From the NCBI RefSeq assembly GCF_002266285.1, contig NZ_NPMS01000005.1, positions 186,001 through 250,000 on the forward strand: a stretch of 64,000 nt of DNA, written 5' to 3'. This stretch comes from Virgibacillus indicus. GTDB lineage: Bacteria; Bacillota; Bacilli; Bacillales; Amphibacillaceae. A program made the position numbers and the translations under genes. The number at the start of each line of letters is the position of its first letter. Positions within the stretch are counted from its first letter, which is position 1. The notes beneath the pieces are model-generated. The model was not told the origin of the DNA and made no database searches. It saw only the letters and a list, made by a program, of their open reading frames with translations. Shown one piece after another: positions 18,740-28,010 of the stretch.

Positions 18740-20045
18740 TTATTATCGCTTTCAGTCTATTAACGGTAGTTACTGCTGCATAACCAGTTAATATACACAC
18801 AATCGGCATAATGAAAAATCCGTATCTTGGAATCGTCAGGAAAAGATTTGACAATAGGATATACATAACTAATATTGCGGTGATTGCCAAGGTTTCTTTC
18901 TTACGGGAAATAAAAGCGGTCAGAAACGCTATGATAACTATAAATAGATGCATTTTTTTAATATAGGTCAGTGCCCAATGCGAGTAAAAGTAGATTCCAT
19001 CAGGGATTTTAAATAGCTCGTATGTCTTCCCTACAGTGAACCAGGAAAGCCAAAGACCAAAATCATTTTGAAACCCCTCTTTAATTTTCATATGAGCAAA
19101 TTCCTTCTGGTCCATTCCTAAGCTTTCCTTCTCTTTTAAATAATCCGCTGCCGGGTATATGCCAAACGGATTACTTCCCGCATACCAGCTGTTGCCTGAA
19201 TGGGTAGAGAATAATATGAATTCGTTGAACAGAATAAAGTTTCGTATCACCCATGGTAAAATTACCAGCATTGCTCCGAATGCCCAAATAACCCCAGCAC
19301 CTAACCACGCTTTGTACTGCTTCCTGTGTTTGATAATAATTATAGCAAAAGCAATTAAAACTAGTGGTGCGATAACAGGCCTTATCATTACCCCGTAGCA
19401 AAATACAACTGCGAATAAGAAGTGGAATAACTTTTTATTTGTTTCAAGGGCAATCAGAAATAGATAGATCGCAAGGCAAAAGAAAAAAATAGCCGGTATC
19501 TCTGTTAATGCCATCCGGAAATAATGGAGCGGCGGGAAATATACAGCATAAAGGCCGCTGGCAATCACACCCATCCAGCGGTTTTTAAAGACCTTTGCTG
19601 TAATTAAGTAGATAAGATAAACCGTTCCTATGCTAATGGCCATATTAAATAATTTTACCATCGTCATTTGTTCTAAATTGAATAAATCTGCTGCACTGAA
19701 TAATAATACCAGGATCAACGGATAGCCTGGTGTAACAAAAGCATTGCTTTCAACGATATCTGTATTATGTGTATCAAAGCCATATACACCGTGCTCTATG
19801 ATCTGATTTGCCATTTTTGAATAAAGGTAAGCATCACGGCTTCCATAAAGCCAAGTATGCTCTTTTAGCTTTGCTGTCGCTTCATCCATTTCACCATCCT
19901 GAACCATTTGTTCCAATTGCTCAGGAGGTATTTGATTAAAGTTCTCTCCCGGATGCTTTATTAGAAAATAAATATGTACCATTGCAGAAAATGCTATGAT
20001 TGCAATTAATAGATACATTGGTAGCTTATTAATAAATTGTTTCAT
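18708..20045 (-). CDS. GT-C family membrane glycosyltransferase (ArnT/PMT, GT39-like)
   Basis: A 445-residue protein with about ten to eleven membrane helices. It resembles the ArnT/PMT_2 family, which uses undecaprenyl-phosphate sugars to glycosylate polymers or proteins outside the membrane. After the first helix the large loop contains YGSRDAYLYSKMANQI with acidic residues where such enzymes bind the lipid-sugar donor; FVTPGYPLIL and FRMALTEIPAIF follow. It is last in an operon with GT2, DUF2304 and SMR genes, which supply donor and flippase. The acceptor is unknown; teichoic acid or the pyruvylated polymer are candidates. Confidence 0.8.
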   Translation of the reverse strand: MKQFINKLPMYLLIAIIAFSAMVHIYFLIKHPGENFNQIPPEQLEQMVQDGEMDEATAKLKEHTWLYGSRDAYLYSKMANQIIEHGVYGFDTHNTDIVESNAFVTPGYPLILVLLFSAADLFNLEQMTMVKLFNMAISIGTVYLIYLITAKVFKNRWMGVIASGLYAVYFPPLHYFRMALTEIPAIFFFCLAIYLFLIALETNKKLFHFLFAVVFCYGVMIRPVIAPLVLIAFAIIIIKHRKQYKAWLGAGVIWAFGAMLVILPWVIRNFILFNEFILFSTHSGNSWYAGSNPFGIYPAADYLKEKESLGMDQKEFAHMKIKEGFQNDFGLWLSWFTVGKTYELFKIPDGIYFYSHWALTYIKKMHLFIVIIAFLTAFISRKKETLAITAILVMYILLSNLFLTIPRYGFFIMPIVCILTGYAAVTTVNRLKAIIRAQSSTTLKH

Positions 20046-20069
20046 CAGTTAAAAACCGCCCCGCTGCTA

Positions 20070-20411
20070 TTACCTAGCTATTAAATATACTCCAAAAACA
20101 ATAACTGCTGCTCCAGCCCACTGAGTAGGAGTAACAGTCTCCTTAAAAATAGCAAATCCTATAAAAACTCCCAGTACATAAGCCAGACTCTGAAAGGGGT
20201 ATGCAATGCTAAAAGGCATCTTTGTCAAAATATAAAGCCATAGTACGGTTGCAAATACATAAATCATGCCCCCACCGATAATATATGGTGACTTTATCAC
20301 ATCAATAAGCGTACCTGCTCCCCATGGACCAATTTGGCTCATGCCAGTCTTCCACAGCATCTGTCCGCTGACAAGAAACAATATATTAATAATGAGTAAA
20401 ATATAATTCAT
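20070..20411 (-). CDS. Small SMR/EamA-like membrane protein, putative lipid-sugar flippase
   Basis: A 113-residue protein with four hydrophobic helices and the SMR/ArnE-like closing motif TPTQWAGAAVIVFGVYLI. ArnE/ArnF-type members flip undecaprenyl-phosphate aminoarabinose. Its stop lies 24 bp before the GT-C gene and its start codon touches the DUF2304 gene, so it is in one operon. In this context it may take the place of GtcA as flippase in a three-component glycosylation system. A multidrug role is possible but less likely, since no other efflux gene is in the operon. Confidence 0.75.
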   Translation of the reverse strand: MNYILLIINILFLVSGQMLWKTGMSQIGPWGAGTLIDVIKSPYIIGGGMIYVFATVLWLYILTKMPFSIAYPFQSLAYVLGVFIGFAIFKETVTPTQWAGAAVIVFGVYLIAR

Positions 20412-20788
20412 TATTCTTCTTCCTTCTTTTGAGTTTCTTTTTTCATTTGCGCCAATTCCTTTCGATGTTCTTCTTTAAGGAGCGCATATTCCTGTGTTAA
20501 TACGATCATTTTATTGCTTAAACTGGATATTCGTCTTGTCAGATCAAAAATCATGATCAGTGTACAAAGCAAGCCAAATAAAAAAAGCAAGCTCGGTGCA
20601 TATGCAATACCTGCGAAATCTGCTAAAAACTCTAATAAATTTTCTGATAAACTTAAAATACCGAGAAAAATGCAGGTAATGATCCATAGAATCGAATACT
20701 TTGTTTCCAGTATCCCTCTTCGAACGGATTCAATGACGATAATAAAGAAGATACCTACAATCAAAAAGAAAACCAGCGTGATACTCAT
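20411..20788 (-). CDS. DUF2304 family membrane protein
   Basis: A 125-residue protein with three hydrophobic helices (about 5-22, 33-52, 66-85) and a charged C-terminal coiled coil. The ETKYSILWI segment and the helix-helix-basic tail pattern fit DUF2304, a family that is usually next to GT2 polyprenyl-phosphate glycosyltransferases. Its job is not known. It is directly coupled to the genes on both sides (9 bp to the GT2 gene and a 1-base overlap with the SMR gene). Confidence 0.8.
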   Translation of the reverse strand: MSITLVFFLIVGIFFIIVIESVRRGILETKYSILWIITCIFLGILSLSENLLEFLADFAGIAYAPSLLFLFGLLCTLIMIFDLTRRISSLSNKMIVLTQEYALLKEEHRKELAQMKKETQKKEEE

Positions 20789-20796
20789 AAGCGATA

Positions 20797-21519
20797 CTAC
20801 TCCTTAACTATTTTTTGCATAAGAATAGACAGTGTTACTTTCCCCATATAGTAAACACTTCTCCACGAAGAAATCGATGATTCTCCACCCTGCCGCTGCT
20901 GCATATTAGCTGTAATTTCTTTCATTCTTAAATTCTTTTTATAAAGCTGTATAAGTACTTCCGGCTCCGGGTAATCTTTCGGATAGTTTTTGATAAATAA
21001 TTCAATAACCCGAGCATTTATCGCCCGATATCCAGATGTTGGATCAGTGAATCGCTGCTTCGTAAGAAACCTCAATATGACATAGAAGTAATAAATCCCT
21101 ATCCTTCTCATCACACTGCCTCTATAGCTTGTCTTCTTCAAAAATCTTGAACCGATAACCATATCCGCTTCGTCCTTGATAATTGGGTCGATCAATTGGA
21201 ACAAATCTTCAGCATTATGCTGCCCGTCAGCATCAAATTGCACTGCAATCTCAAATCCATTATTATATGCATATTTATAGCCTGTTTGAACGGCTCCGCC
21301 AATGCCTAAGTTTTGCGGAAGTTCTATTTGCACAACCTCAAATTCTCTGGTAATCTCTTTGGTTCTATCATTGGAACCATCATTAACGACACAAATTTCC
21401 AGGCTGCTTATTTTTTCTTTCAATCCGGTCAAATTTTCCAGTGTGCTGGCAATGTTTGCTTCTTCATTGTATGCTGGTACGATAATCAGGATTTTTGGAG
21501 TATCGAGTAAACTCAACAT
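20797..21519 (-). CDS. GT2 family glycosyltransferase (polyprenyl-phosphate sugar synthase-like)
   Basis: A 240-residue GT-A enzyme with IIVPAYNEEANI, CVVNDGSNDRT, and the DxD-type block QFDADGQHNAED, followed by GSRFLKKTSYRG and DPTSGYRAIN. This matches the DPM1-like group that loads a sugar on undecaprenyl phosphate. No C-terminal membrane helices are present, unlike CsbB-type members. AAGGAGAGG precedes the ATG. First gene of the GT2-DUF2304-SMR-GT-C operon; it makes the lipid-linked donor. Confidence 0.88.
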   Translation of the reverse strand: MLSLLDTPKILIIVPAYNEEANIASTLENLTGLKEKISSLEICVVNDGSNDRTKEITREFEVVQIELPQNLGIGGAVQTGYKYAYNNGFEIAVQFDADGQHNAEDLFQLIDPIIKDEADMVIGSRFLKKTSYRGSVMRRIGIYYFYVILRFLTKQRFTDPTSGYRAINARVIELFIKNYPKDYPEPEVLIQLYKKNLRMKEITANMQQRQGGESSISSWRSVYYMGKVTLSILMQKIVKE

Positions 21520-21545
21520 GCCCCTCTCCTTCCATTTCTCTCTAT

Positions 21546-21567
21546 TGTAACTAGTGTTCCACTAGTT
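21546..21567. promoter_or_regulatory. Inverted repeat upstream of the GT2 operon
   Basis: AACTAGTG, TTC, CACTAGTT is a perfect 8-bp palindrome about 30 bp upstream of the GT2 start. The preceding TGTAAC plus ACTAGT also occurs near 23777, upstream of the second tagD. It could be an operator; it lacks a T-tract, so a terminator is less likely. Confidence 0.4.
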
Positions 21568-21725
21568 GAGGTTTATGGTAATAGCATGTACATTTTCTGG
21601 TGTTTTATGTTTCAAAACACTATTTAAATCCTCTATGCTGATAATTTGAAAAGAGGCTTCTGATGCTTTGGCAATTTCCGAAATTATCCAGTAAAAAAGT
21701 ATATACCTGAAAGTCAGTCGTACAA

Positions 21726-22775
21726 TTATTTCTTTACTTTATTCCCATCCATTAATTTCAATAGCGGCCGATAATTCTCACTTATCAGGCCTGTCACCTC
21801 AACTACCAGTTCAACAATCAACAGGAGTGTAATCAGTATTATTGCAGAGCTCCACATTGTCGTACGGGTTAATAAAATTGCTGCAACACTAAACAAGGCA
21901 CTAAATGCATAAATCATAACTACGGTTTGCCGATGGGTGAATCCCATTCTTATAATACAGTGATGCAAATGGAATTTATCTGGTGCGGCTATTGGCTTTT
22001 TGTGAATAATTCGGCGGATAATCGCAAAACTCGTATCAATTATTGGTATGGCTAAGACAATAATTGGAACAATCAATGAAAATACAGCAACATTTTTATA
22101 TAATCCCATAACAGCTAAGACACTAATCATAAACCCTAGAAATAAAGATCCCGTATCTCCCATAAAAATCTTCGCTGGATGAAAATTATATACAAGAAAC
22201 CCTAAGGTACTGCCTAATAAGGCTAATCCAATTAATGCAATGAAGGTATCTCCCATTGAGATAGCCAGACCAGAAATTGTCAGCAATGCGATGGAAGACA
22301 CTCCAGCTGCCAGTCCATCCAGACCATCCATTAGATTAATAGCGTTTGTAATTGCTACAATCCAGATGATTGAAATCGGGATCGCAAAGTACCCGAATTC
22401 AATTTTATCTCCAAAAGGCAAGGTGATAAATTCAATTTGAACTCCACCAAGCACTGTTACTGCAGCAGCTGCTAATTGACCGGCAAGTTTCGTTTTTGAT
22501 GAAAGTTCGATAAGATCATCTAAGACTCCGGTTGCAATGATAATCATGGCACCTGCCATAATTGCCCAATTGGATATACTTTCAGGCCAGAACACAAGAA
22601 AACCAACCAGAAAGCTTAAGATAATCGCTAAGCCTCCTAATCTTGGCATTAATTTATTATGAACTTTTCTATCATTCGGTTTGTCAACAGCTCCAATTTT
22701 AATTGCAAATCGTTTTACAAATGGAGTTATTACCATTGCTGCTAAAAAACAAATCACCAGAGCAGTGTATCCCAT
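21726..22775 (-). CDS. tagO: Undecaprenyl-phosphate GlcNAc-1-phosphate transferase TagO/WecA-type (copy 1)
   Basis: A 349-residue PNPT-family membrane enzyme that starts linker synthesis by moving GlcNAc-1-P from UDP-GlcNAc to undecaprenyl phosphate. About eleven helices; MPRLGG, TGVLDDL with the catalytic Asp pair, NAINLMDGLDGLAAG, MGDTGSLFLG and the HLHHC loop mark the TagO/WecA branch rather than MraY. AGGAGG lies about 8 nt before the ATG. A paralogue is at 25495-26571. It feeds both teichoic acid and a TagA-dependent secondary polymer. Confidence 0.93.
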   Translation of the reverse strand: MGYTALVICFLAAMVITPFVKRFAIKIGAVDKPNDRKVHNKLMPRLGGLAIILSFLVGFLVFWPESISNWAIMAGAMIIIATGVLDDLIELSSKTKLAGQLAAAAVTVLGGVQIEFITLPFGDKIEFGYFAIPISIIWIVAITNAINLMDGLDGLAAGVSSIALLTISGLAISMGDTFIALIGLALLGSTLGFLVYNFHPAKIFMGDTGSLFLGFMISVLAVMGLYKNVAVFSLIVPIIVLAIPIIDTSFAIIRRIIHKKPIAAPDKFHLHHCIIRMGFTHRQTVVMIYAFSALFSVAAILLTRTTMWSSAIILITLLLIVELVVEVTGLISENYRPLLKLMDGNKVKK

Positions 22776-22988
22776 TTAAATCCTCCTAATATGTTGGTGC
22801 GACTAATAGAATGATAGACAGTGTATGCAGATTTTTATTTATGGAAGCTAAATCCTTACATAATTTTGTTTAGGAAGAAAATTATTTAGGATATAATAAG
22901 CTGCCACTGGAAAAATGATTAAATAAAGAGACGTCCTTCTAATAACTCTCCACTTTTTATTTCCTTTTTTACTCATTGGTCTGCCCAT
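22776..22988. other. Intergenic region, tagO leader; nothing specific seen
   Basis: 213 bp between the GDPD stop and the tagO start, both on the minus strand. It is A/T rich. No hairpin terminator for the GDPD gene is obvious, so read-through into tagO is possible. Confidence 0.4.
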
Positions 22989-23720
22989 TTAAACATACAC
23001 CTGTTCCAAGTCATCAATTAAATGCGGGTAATTAAATGCTTTATATTTTTCTAATTCGTCCGTTGTAATTAGTATGGAAGGATATTTTTGTAAATATCTC
23101 ATCTGTTCGAGTGTATTGACTGTCCATACAACCACCTGAATATCCAGCTCCTCGCATTTTTCAATAAAAGATTCATTTAATTCACCGTATCTGACTGCCA
23201 CATATTTAGCATCCAGCTTATCAATTAAGCGAAAATGCGATCGTTTAAATTTACTGACGAGTGGACCGATTTCTATATCTTTGGAAATTGACCGCATTTT
23301 GGCAAGCGATTTATGATTAAAAGAAATAAGATAAACCTGATCTTCCACACCTGTTTTCCTTATCACTTCATATACTTTTTCTTCGATCCCTTTATATAAT
23401 TTGGGATCCTTCAATTCGATGGATACAACAATCCGGTCCTTTGCAAGAAGGAGCACTTCTTCCAGTGTTGGAATTCTTTCATGGTAATCAATCGTAAATT
23501 GCTTTAGTTCTGTTAAAGTAAATTCGCGTATTTCCCCAACCCCGTCAGTCATTCTGTCAATCCTGTTATCATGCATCACAACCGGAATTCCATCCTTACT
23601 TAAATGCACATCAAGTTCCATATGTGTATAGCCTAATTCAATAGCTGCCTGAAACGAAGACATTGTGTTCTCTGGATATTTCGCTGGATACCCTCTGTGA
23701 CCGATTCCTCGTATATTCAT
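22989..23720 (-). CDS. Cytoplasmic glycerophosphodiester phosphodiesterase (GDPD)
   Basis: A 243-residue GDPD without signal peptide or membrane segment. It hydrolyses glycerophosphodiesters to glycerol-3-phosphate and alcohol. The signatures are GHRGYPAKYPENT (His/Arg/Glu metal-site block), MELDVHLSKDGIPVVMHD, and VSIELK further on. It is divergent from tagD copy 2 with a shared promoter region of about 220 bp. Since TagD uses glycerol-3-phosphate, the pair could link phosphodiester recycling to teichoic acid synthesis; this is inference. Confidence 0.93.
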   Translation of the reverse strand: MNIRGIGHRGYPAKYPENTMSSFQAAIELGYTHMELDVHLSKDGIPVVMHDNRIDRMTDGVGEIREFTLTELKQFTIDYHERIPTLEEVLLLAKDRIVVSIELKDPKLYKGIEEKVYEVIRKTGVEDQVYLISFNHKSLAKMRSISKDIEIGPLVSKFKRSHFRLIDKLDAKYVAVRYGELNESFIEKCEELDIQVVVWTVNTLEQMRYLQKYPSILITTDELEKYKAFNYPHLIDDLEQVYV

Positions 23721-23776
23721 GAAATTTCTCCCTTCAGTCTATAAGATTTTGGCTAATGGGTTGATCTACTTTCAAT

Positions 23777-23828
23777 TGTAACTAGTTATTGTTAAGGAAG
23801 GATTAGATTAGAGTAAAGTTTCTGTAAA
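23777..23828 (+). promoter_or_regulatory. Weaker phased PhoP/WalR-like hexamers upstream of the second tagD
   Basis: TGTTAA (23790), GATTAG (23801), AGTAAA (23812) and TGTAAA (23823) keep an 11-bp phase, with good hexamers only at the two ends. TGTAAC at 23777 is off phase. It is a degraded version of the box before tagD copy 1. Confidence 0.4.
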
Positions 23829-23939
23829 TTCTAAATTGATGGTCTGCCTGGAGTAATATTGATTATCTTTTTGTTTACTTTTACTAATTTAGGCATACTA
23901 CTATTAATAAATGCACATTTTTACCCGGAGGTTTTACCA

Positions 23940-24338
23940 ATGACAAGAGTGATCACATACGGAACATTTGATATTCTTCATACTGGACATATAAATTTAT
24001 TAAAGCGTGCAAGTGAATACGGAGACTATTTAATTGCAGCAATTTCATCTGATGAATTTAACGCAGTAAAAAATAAAGAGGCATACTATACATTTGAACA
24101 GCGAAAGGTCATATTGGAAGCTGTCCGCTTTGTAGATGAAGTAATTCCTGAAGATACGTGGGAGCAAAAGTTAGAGGATATAAAAAAATATCATATTGAT
24201 ATTTTGGTAATGGGAGACGACTGGAAAGGTAAATTCGATTATTTAAACGACTATTGTGAAGTCATCTATCTACCAAGAACTGTCGGTATTTCCACCACTA
24301 AAATAAAATCTGATTTAAACAGGTTGAAAAGAAAATGA
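23940..24338 (+). CDS. tagD: Glycerol-3-phosphate cytidylyltransferase TagD (copy 2)
   Basis: A 132-residue duplicate of the enzyme at 11613, of identical length. HTGH is at residues 14-17 and RTVGISTTKIK near the end. Conservative changes are scattered along the chain. ATG 23940 is selected over an in-frame start at 23859 because CCCGGAGG precedes it and the homologue starts there. Its leader (TTTTTACCCGGAGGTTTTA) is nearly the same as that of copy 1, so the duplication included the translation start. It overlaps the next gene by ATGA. Confidence 0.95.
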   Translation: MTRVITYGTFDILHTGHINLLKRASEYGDYLIAAISSDEFNAVKNKEAYYTFEQRKVILEAVRFVDEVIPEDTWEQKLEDIKKYHIDILVMGDDWKGKFDYLNDYCEVIYLPRTVGISTTKIKSDLNRLKRK

Positions 24339-25486
24339 TAAAAGAAATAGTAATTGCTGTTTATCTTCTTATTTTCCGGCTTATTTTTACGGTTTTTAAA
24401 ATGCTTCCTTTAAAAAAGAAAACTGTTTTTATTGCTTCTTTTGGCCAAAATACGTTGTTTACGGCAGAAGCATTGGAGAAATACACAGATCAGACTGTGA
24501 TTATTTTGAAAACGAAAAAGTGCATGCTTCATTTCGATAGTTCTGCCAGACGCAAAGTGATCCCTTTTCGTCTGGCAAATCCCATTGGCTGGTTCATTGC
24601 TGTATTCCACCTGGCCACCAGTCAAAAGGTGTTTGCAGATAACTACTATGGAATACTCGCTGCAGCTAAATTTAGACAGCATACAAAATGTATCCAATTA
24701 TGGCATGCTGCCGGTGCGGTTAAAAAATTTGGACTGAAGGATTTATCACTTGGGGAAAGACGGCCCAGTGCTTGCCGGCGGTTTAAGAAAGTGTATCAGA
24801 GATTTGATTATGTTGTTGTGGGTTCAGAAAGGATGACAGCTATTTTCCAGGAAGCCTTTGGGTTAGCCGGGAATAGATTTCTGCGTAAAGGCGTTCCCAG
24901 AACAGACTTTTTCTTTAATGAAGAGATGAAAATAAAAGCGAAGCAATCCATTACTCATAATTTCCCCATCATCACTGAAAAGAAAGTTATTTTATATGCC
25001 CCAACCTATCGTGATGATGAGCTGACAATGAACCAGATTATGATTGATGTGGACAAAATATATGACCGTTTAAAAGAGGATTATATATTATTAATCAGCA
25101 TCCACCCCGCAGTAACACTGGATGACTTCCAAATGTACCCTGATTTTCTATTCAACGTTTCTAACTATCCGATAAACCACATACTGCTCATTTCTGATGT
25201 CCTTATTACAGATTATTCATCTGTTATGTTTGAATTTTCCTTATTGAATAAGCCAATGGTCTTCTATGCCTACGATTTGGAGGAATATTCCCGCACAAAA
25301 GGGCTTTGGGAGGACTACGAATCTCTTGTGCCAGGTCCTGTTGTACAAAGCACCGATCAAATCATCGAAGTACTTGTAAAAGAGATTAGCAGCAGAAACA
25401 TGATAACGGAATTTTCGAAGGAATGGAATACATACTCAAATGGCAGATCTAGTGAAGCTCTTATTAAAGCTATTTATTTTTCTTAG
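24335..25486 (+). CDS. tagB: TagB-like glycerophosphotransferase (copy 2)
   Basis: A 383-residue paralogue of the protein at 12004. It has CIQLWHAAGAVKKFGLKD, YAPTYRDDEL, ISIHPAV, ITDYSSVMFEF and YESLVPGPVV. The WHAAGA block is the TagB form. It is coupled to tagD copy 2 by a 4-bp overlap. Its sequence has drifted further from its paralogue than the TagD pair, which may mean a changed acceptor. It ends 8 bp before the convergent tagO-like gene, with no room for a separate terminator. Confidence 0.87.
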   Translation: MIKEIVIAVYLLIFRLIFTVFKMLPLKKKTVFIASFGQNTLFTAEALEKYTDQTVIILKTKKCMLHFDSSARRKVIPFRLANPIGWFIAVFHLATSQKVFADNYYGILAAAKFRQHTKCIQLWHAAGAVKKFGLKDLSLGERRPSACRRFKKVYQRFDYVVVGSERMTAIFQEAFGLAGNRFLRKGVPRTDFFFNEEMKIKAKQSITHNFPIITEKKVILYAPTYRDDELTMNQIMIDVDKIYDRLKEDYILLISIHPAVTLDDFQMYPDFLFNVSNYPINHILLISDVLITDYSSVMFEFSLLNKPMVFYAYDLEEYSRTKGLWEDYESLVPGPVVQSTDQIIEVLVKEISSRNMITEFSKEWNTYSNGRSSEALIKAIYFS

Positions 25487-25494
25487 ATTATCAT

Positions 25495-26571
25495 TTACCG
25501 ATTCCTTCTTCTAAATCTAAGCAGCCTTCTCAGTGCAGTCACTACAGGCCGTTTCCCACCCATTACAATTCCTGCAAGCTCTGCGAAAATATGCAGGAGA
25601 AAGAGTATAAAAATAGTAATAACCATGGTCAATGTTATAGAAGCATTGGAAAACAGAATCGCCATCACACCAAATAATGCACTGAAGGCATAAATGATTA
25701 AAACTGTTTTTCGGTGGCTGTAGCCCGCTGCCAGTAATTGATAATGAATATGCTTATTATCAGCATTCATGATGCTTTCTTTATTATAGGCTCTCCGTAC
25801 AATCGCAAAAAGTGTATCAAAAATAGGCACTGCCAAAACAATGATGGGAATAATAAAACTGAACAAAGCTATATTTTTAAATAAACCAAGCATGGAAACG
25901 ACAGCGATCATATAACCCAAAAAGTTGGAACCGCTGTCTCCCATATATATTTTTGCCGGATAAAAGTTATGTCGCAGAAATCCAAGGTTCGCACCAATCA
26001 ATGTGATACTCAGGTATGCAACCAGAATTTGAACATCAATTATGGCCATAATGAAAATACTTGTTAACGCGATAGTCGTTACTCCCGTAGCAAGCCCATC
26101 CAAACCATCAATCAGATTGATGGCATTTGTTATTCCCACAACCCAGAAAACAGTGATAATTACACTAAAAAAACCGAGATCAATCATTCCAATGACTGGC
26201 AAGGTAATCCGCTCAATAATGAGTCCTGAGGAAATTAAAAATGAAGCCGCGACAAGCTGCCCTGTCAGTTTAACAACTGGTCTGATGCTAAATCTGTCAT
26301 CCAGAGCTCCCGTGATAATAATAACGATGGCTCCCATTAGAATTTCAGTAATATAAACATGACTTGGATCCAGATACAGTACCCCGAGAAAGGTTCCCGC
26401 AAAAATAGCCAGACCGCCAAGCCTTGGCGTAACGTTTTTATGTATTTTCCGATAGTTCGGCAAATCCACTGCACCAATTTTAACAGCCAGTTTTTTAACC
26501 GGATACGTTAATAAAAAGCTCCCGAGAAGTGCAATGAAGAATGCAATAGCCAAATCAGCATAATTAAACAT
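25495..26571 (-). CDS. tagO: Undecaprenyl-phosphate GlcNAc-1-phosphate transferase TagO/WecA-type (copy 2)
   Basis: A 358-residue PNPT-family membrane protein paralogous to the one at 21726. It contains TPRLGGLAIF, GALDDRFS, NAINLIDGLDGLATG, MGDSGSNFLGY and the HIHYQLLAAGYSHR loop. It differs from copy 1 in the last loop (HIHYQ versus HLHHC), which faces the cytosol and helps bind the nucleotide sugar, so the two may differ in use or regulation. It is monocistronic, with GGAGAATCC upstream of the ATG. Confidence 0.9.
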   Translation of the reverse strand: MFNYADLAIAFFIALLGSFLLTYPVKKLAVKIGAVDLPNYRKIHKNVTPRLGGLAIFAGTFLGVLYLDPSHVYITEILMGAIVIIITGALDDRFSIRPVVKLTGQLVAASFLISSGLIIERITLPVIGMIDLGFFSVIITVFWVVGITNAINLIDGLDGLATGVTTIALTSIFIMAIIDVQILVAYLSITLIGANLGFLRHNFYPAKIYMGDSGSNFLGYMIAVVSMLGLFKNIALFSFIIPIIVLAVPIFDTLFAIVRRAYNKESIMNADNKHIHYQLLAAGYSHRKTVLIIYAFSALFGVMAILFSNASITLTMVITIFILFLLHIFAELAGIVMGGKRPVVTALRRLLRFRRRNR

Positions 26572-26668
26572 AGGATTCTCCTAAAATTCTTTTGTATGAT
26601 TCTTGAATGTACCCCTCAAATTATATCGAATGATGTTATGTTTTAGCAAATTATATTGGGAACATGAG

Positions 26669-26703
26669 GAATACCATTAACTCTCGGTGAGTTAATGGTA
26701 TTC
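26669..26703. terminator. 15-bp inverted repeat over the stop of the acyltransferase gene
   Basis: GAATACCATTAACTC (26669-26683) and GAGTTAATGGTATTC (26689-26703) pair perfectly with a 5-nt loop. There is no T-tract on either side, so it may be a transcript-stabilising 3' hairpin rather than a true intrinsic terminator. Confidence 0.5.
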
Positions 26704-27837
26704 TGATATTGCCGATTGCCTTTCTTTTCTTTTTGATATCTTCTGTTTAATATCCTGAAATGTAAATCCTTTCAGTATTTGAATACCGGCATACATCAGA
26801 TAGGCTAGAATGAATACAACTGGAGTAAACAGGAGTTTCCAGCCTATCGTTTCTTCTATATATGCCAAATCAAATCTTGTCATCATAATCCCGATGAACT
26901 TCATTACAAATACATGTGCAACATATATTCCCACTGCATTTGCGCCTATTTTGGAAATCATCGTATTTTTTCCTAGTTTATTATGCTTGATTATAGTCAT
27001 AAAAAGAATTATTATCAGTGGGATTGTTGCCAGAAAGTAATTCTGTGCATTACCTTCCCAAAGTTTCATGGTGACGTAACCTTCCAATACCTGAATGCCT
27101 GATAATAAAATGATCAGGACGATATAAATATATGTTGATATTCTTTTAGCGGCAGCTTTTACCCTGTTTAGATGGGTTGCCAGCATTCCACCCAGTACAA
27201 TATAAAAAAGCCCAAAAAACAAAGCATCACGAGTTTCTAAATTAACTTCAAGAATGGTAGAGTAAGATTGTCCGAACAACCCAAATATATTCAGACCAAG
27301 ACTTATCACTGCCAATAGAGCTAAACTGTCTATTTTAATAAATATAAATAAAATAATTATCGACCAGATCAATGCAAGCAGAAACCATAGATGATACTGA
27401 GAGTGTCCTGTACCATAATAAAAAAGCTCCCATGTAAATACATTTTGTATATAGTCTGTGAACATGGTCTGTAACCCTTGAGAAGTCTTGTCTGTTTCAA
27501 TAATTTTTACAGTAAGATCAAATAAAAAATAGAAAGTAAACCATGCAAGCCACAGTTTCACAAGCTTTAACGTATATTTTTTAAAATAATTTATTTGTTG
27601 TTTCGTTTTTTCTGTTGGATACTTCTCGGCAATACTGTTTATTTTCTGTACAAATAAATAACCTGATGCCACAAAAAAGAACGGGACGGCAAACCGTGCA
27701 AATGTGTCGATGATAAAATCAGCATCATCTCCATGTATTGCTCCTATTTGCACACCACTTAATGTTCCTGTATGGATGCATACGACAGCGAAAATAGCAA
27801 AAGACTTTATAAAATCAATACTGTAATTCCGTTCCAT
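26692..27837 (-). CDS. Acyltransferase 3 family membrane protein
   Basis: A 381-residue protein with about ten membrane helices. The N-terminal MERNYSIDFIKSFAIFAVVC and the following IHTGT are the usual R-x-Y-x-x-D-x-x-K and His motif of Acyltransf_3 proteins, which O-acetylate exported sugars. FFFVASGYLF is also typical. The start at 27837 is preferred over 27906 because family members begin just before this motif and GAAGGGA is upstream. It is monocistronic. It may modify wall glycans made by the island. Confidence 0.85.
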   Translation of the reverse strand: MERNYSIDFIKSFAIFAVVCIHTGTLSGVQIGAIHGDDADFIIDTFARFAVPFFFVASGYLFVQKINSIAEKYPTEKTKQQINYFKKYTLKLVKLWLAWFTFYFLFDLTVKIIETDKTSQGLQTMFTDYIQNVFTWELFYYGTGHSQYHLWFLLALIWSIIILFIFIKIDSLALLAVISLGLNIFGLFGQSYSTILEVNLETRDALFFGLFYIVLGGMLATHLNRVKAAAKRISTYIYIVLIILLSGIQVLEGYVTMKLWEGNAQNYFLATIPLIIILFMTIIKHNKLGKNTMISKIGANAVGIYVAHVFVMKFIGIMMTRFDLAYIEETIGWKLLFTPVVFILAYLMYAGIQILKGFTFQDIKQKISKRKERQSAISEYH

Positions 27838-28010
27838 GATGAAATAGTTCCCTTCTGCAGTGATGTATTTTAGCTTATATAGAAATACCTCTTTTTCATT
27901 ATTCATAAACGCTGCTACACTATTCGAAGATATATTTAAATTTCTGCCTGAAGTGATTGTTCTTTTAGTATGTTAAAATAGAAATCAATTAATTACCTGG
28001 GGGTATACGA

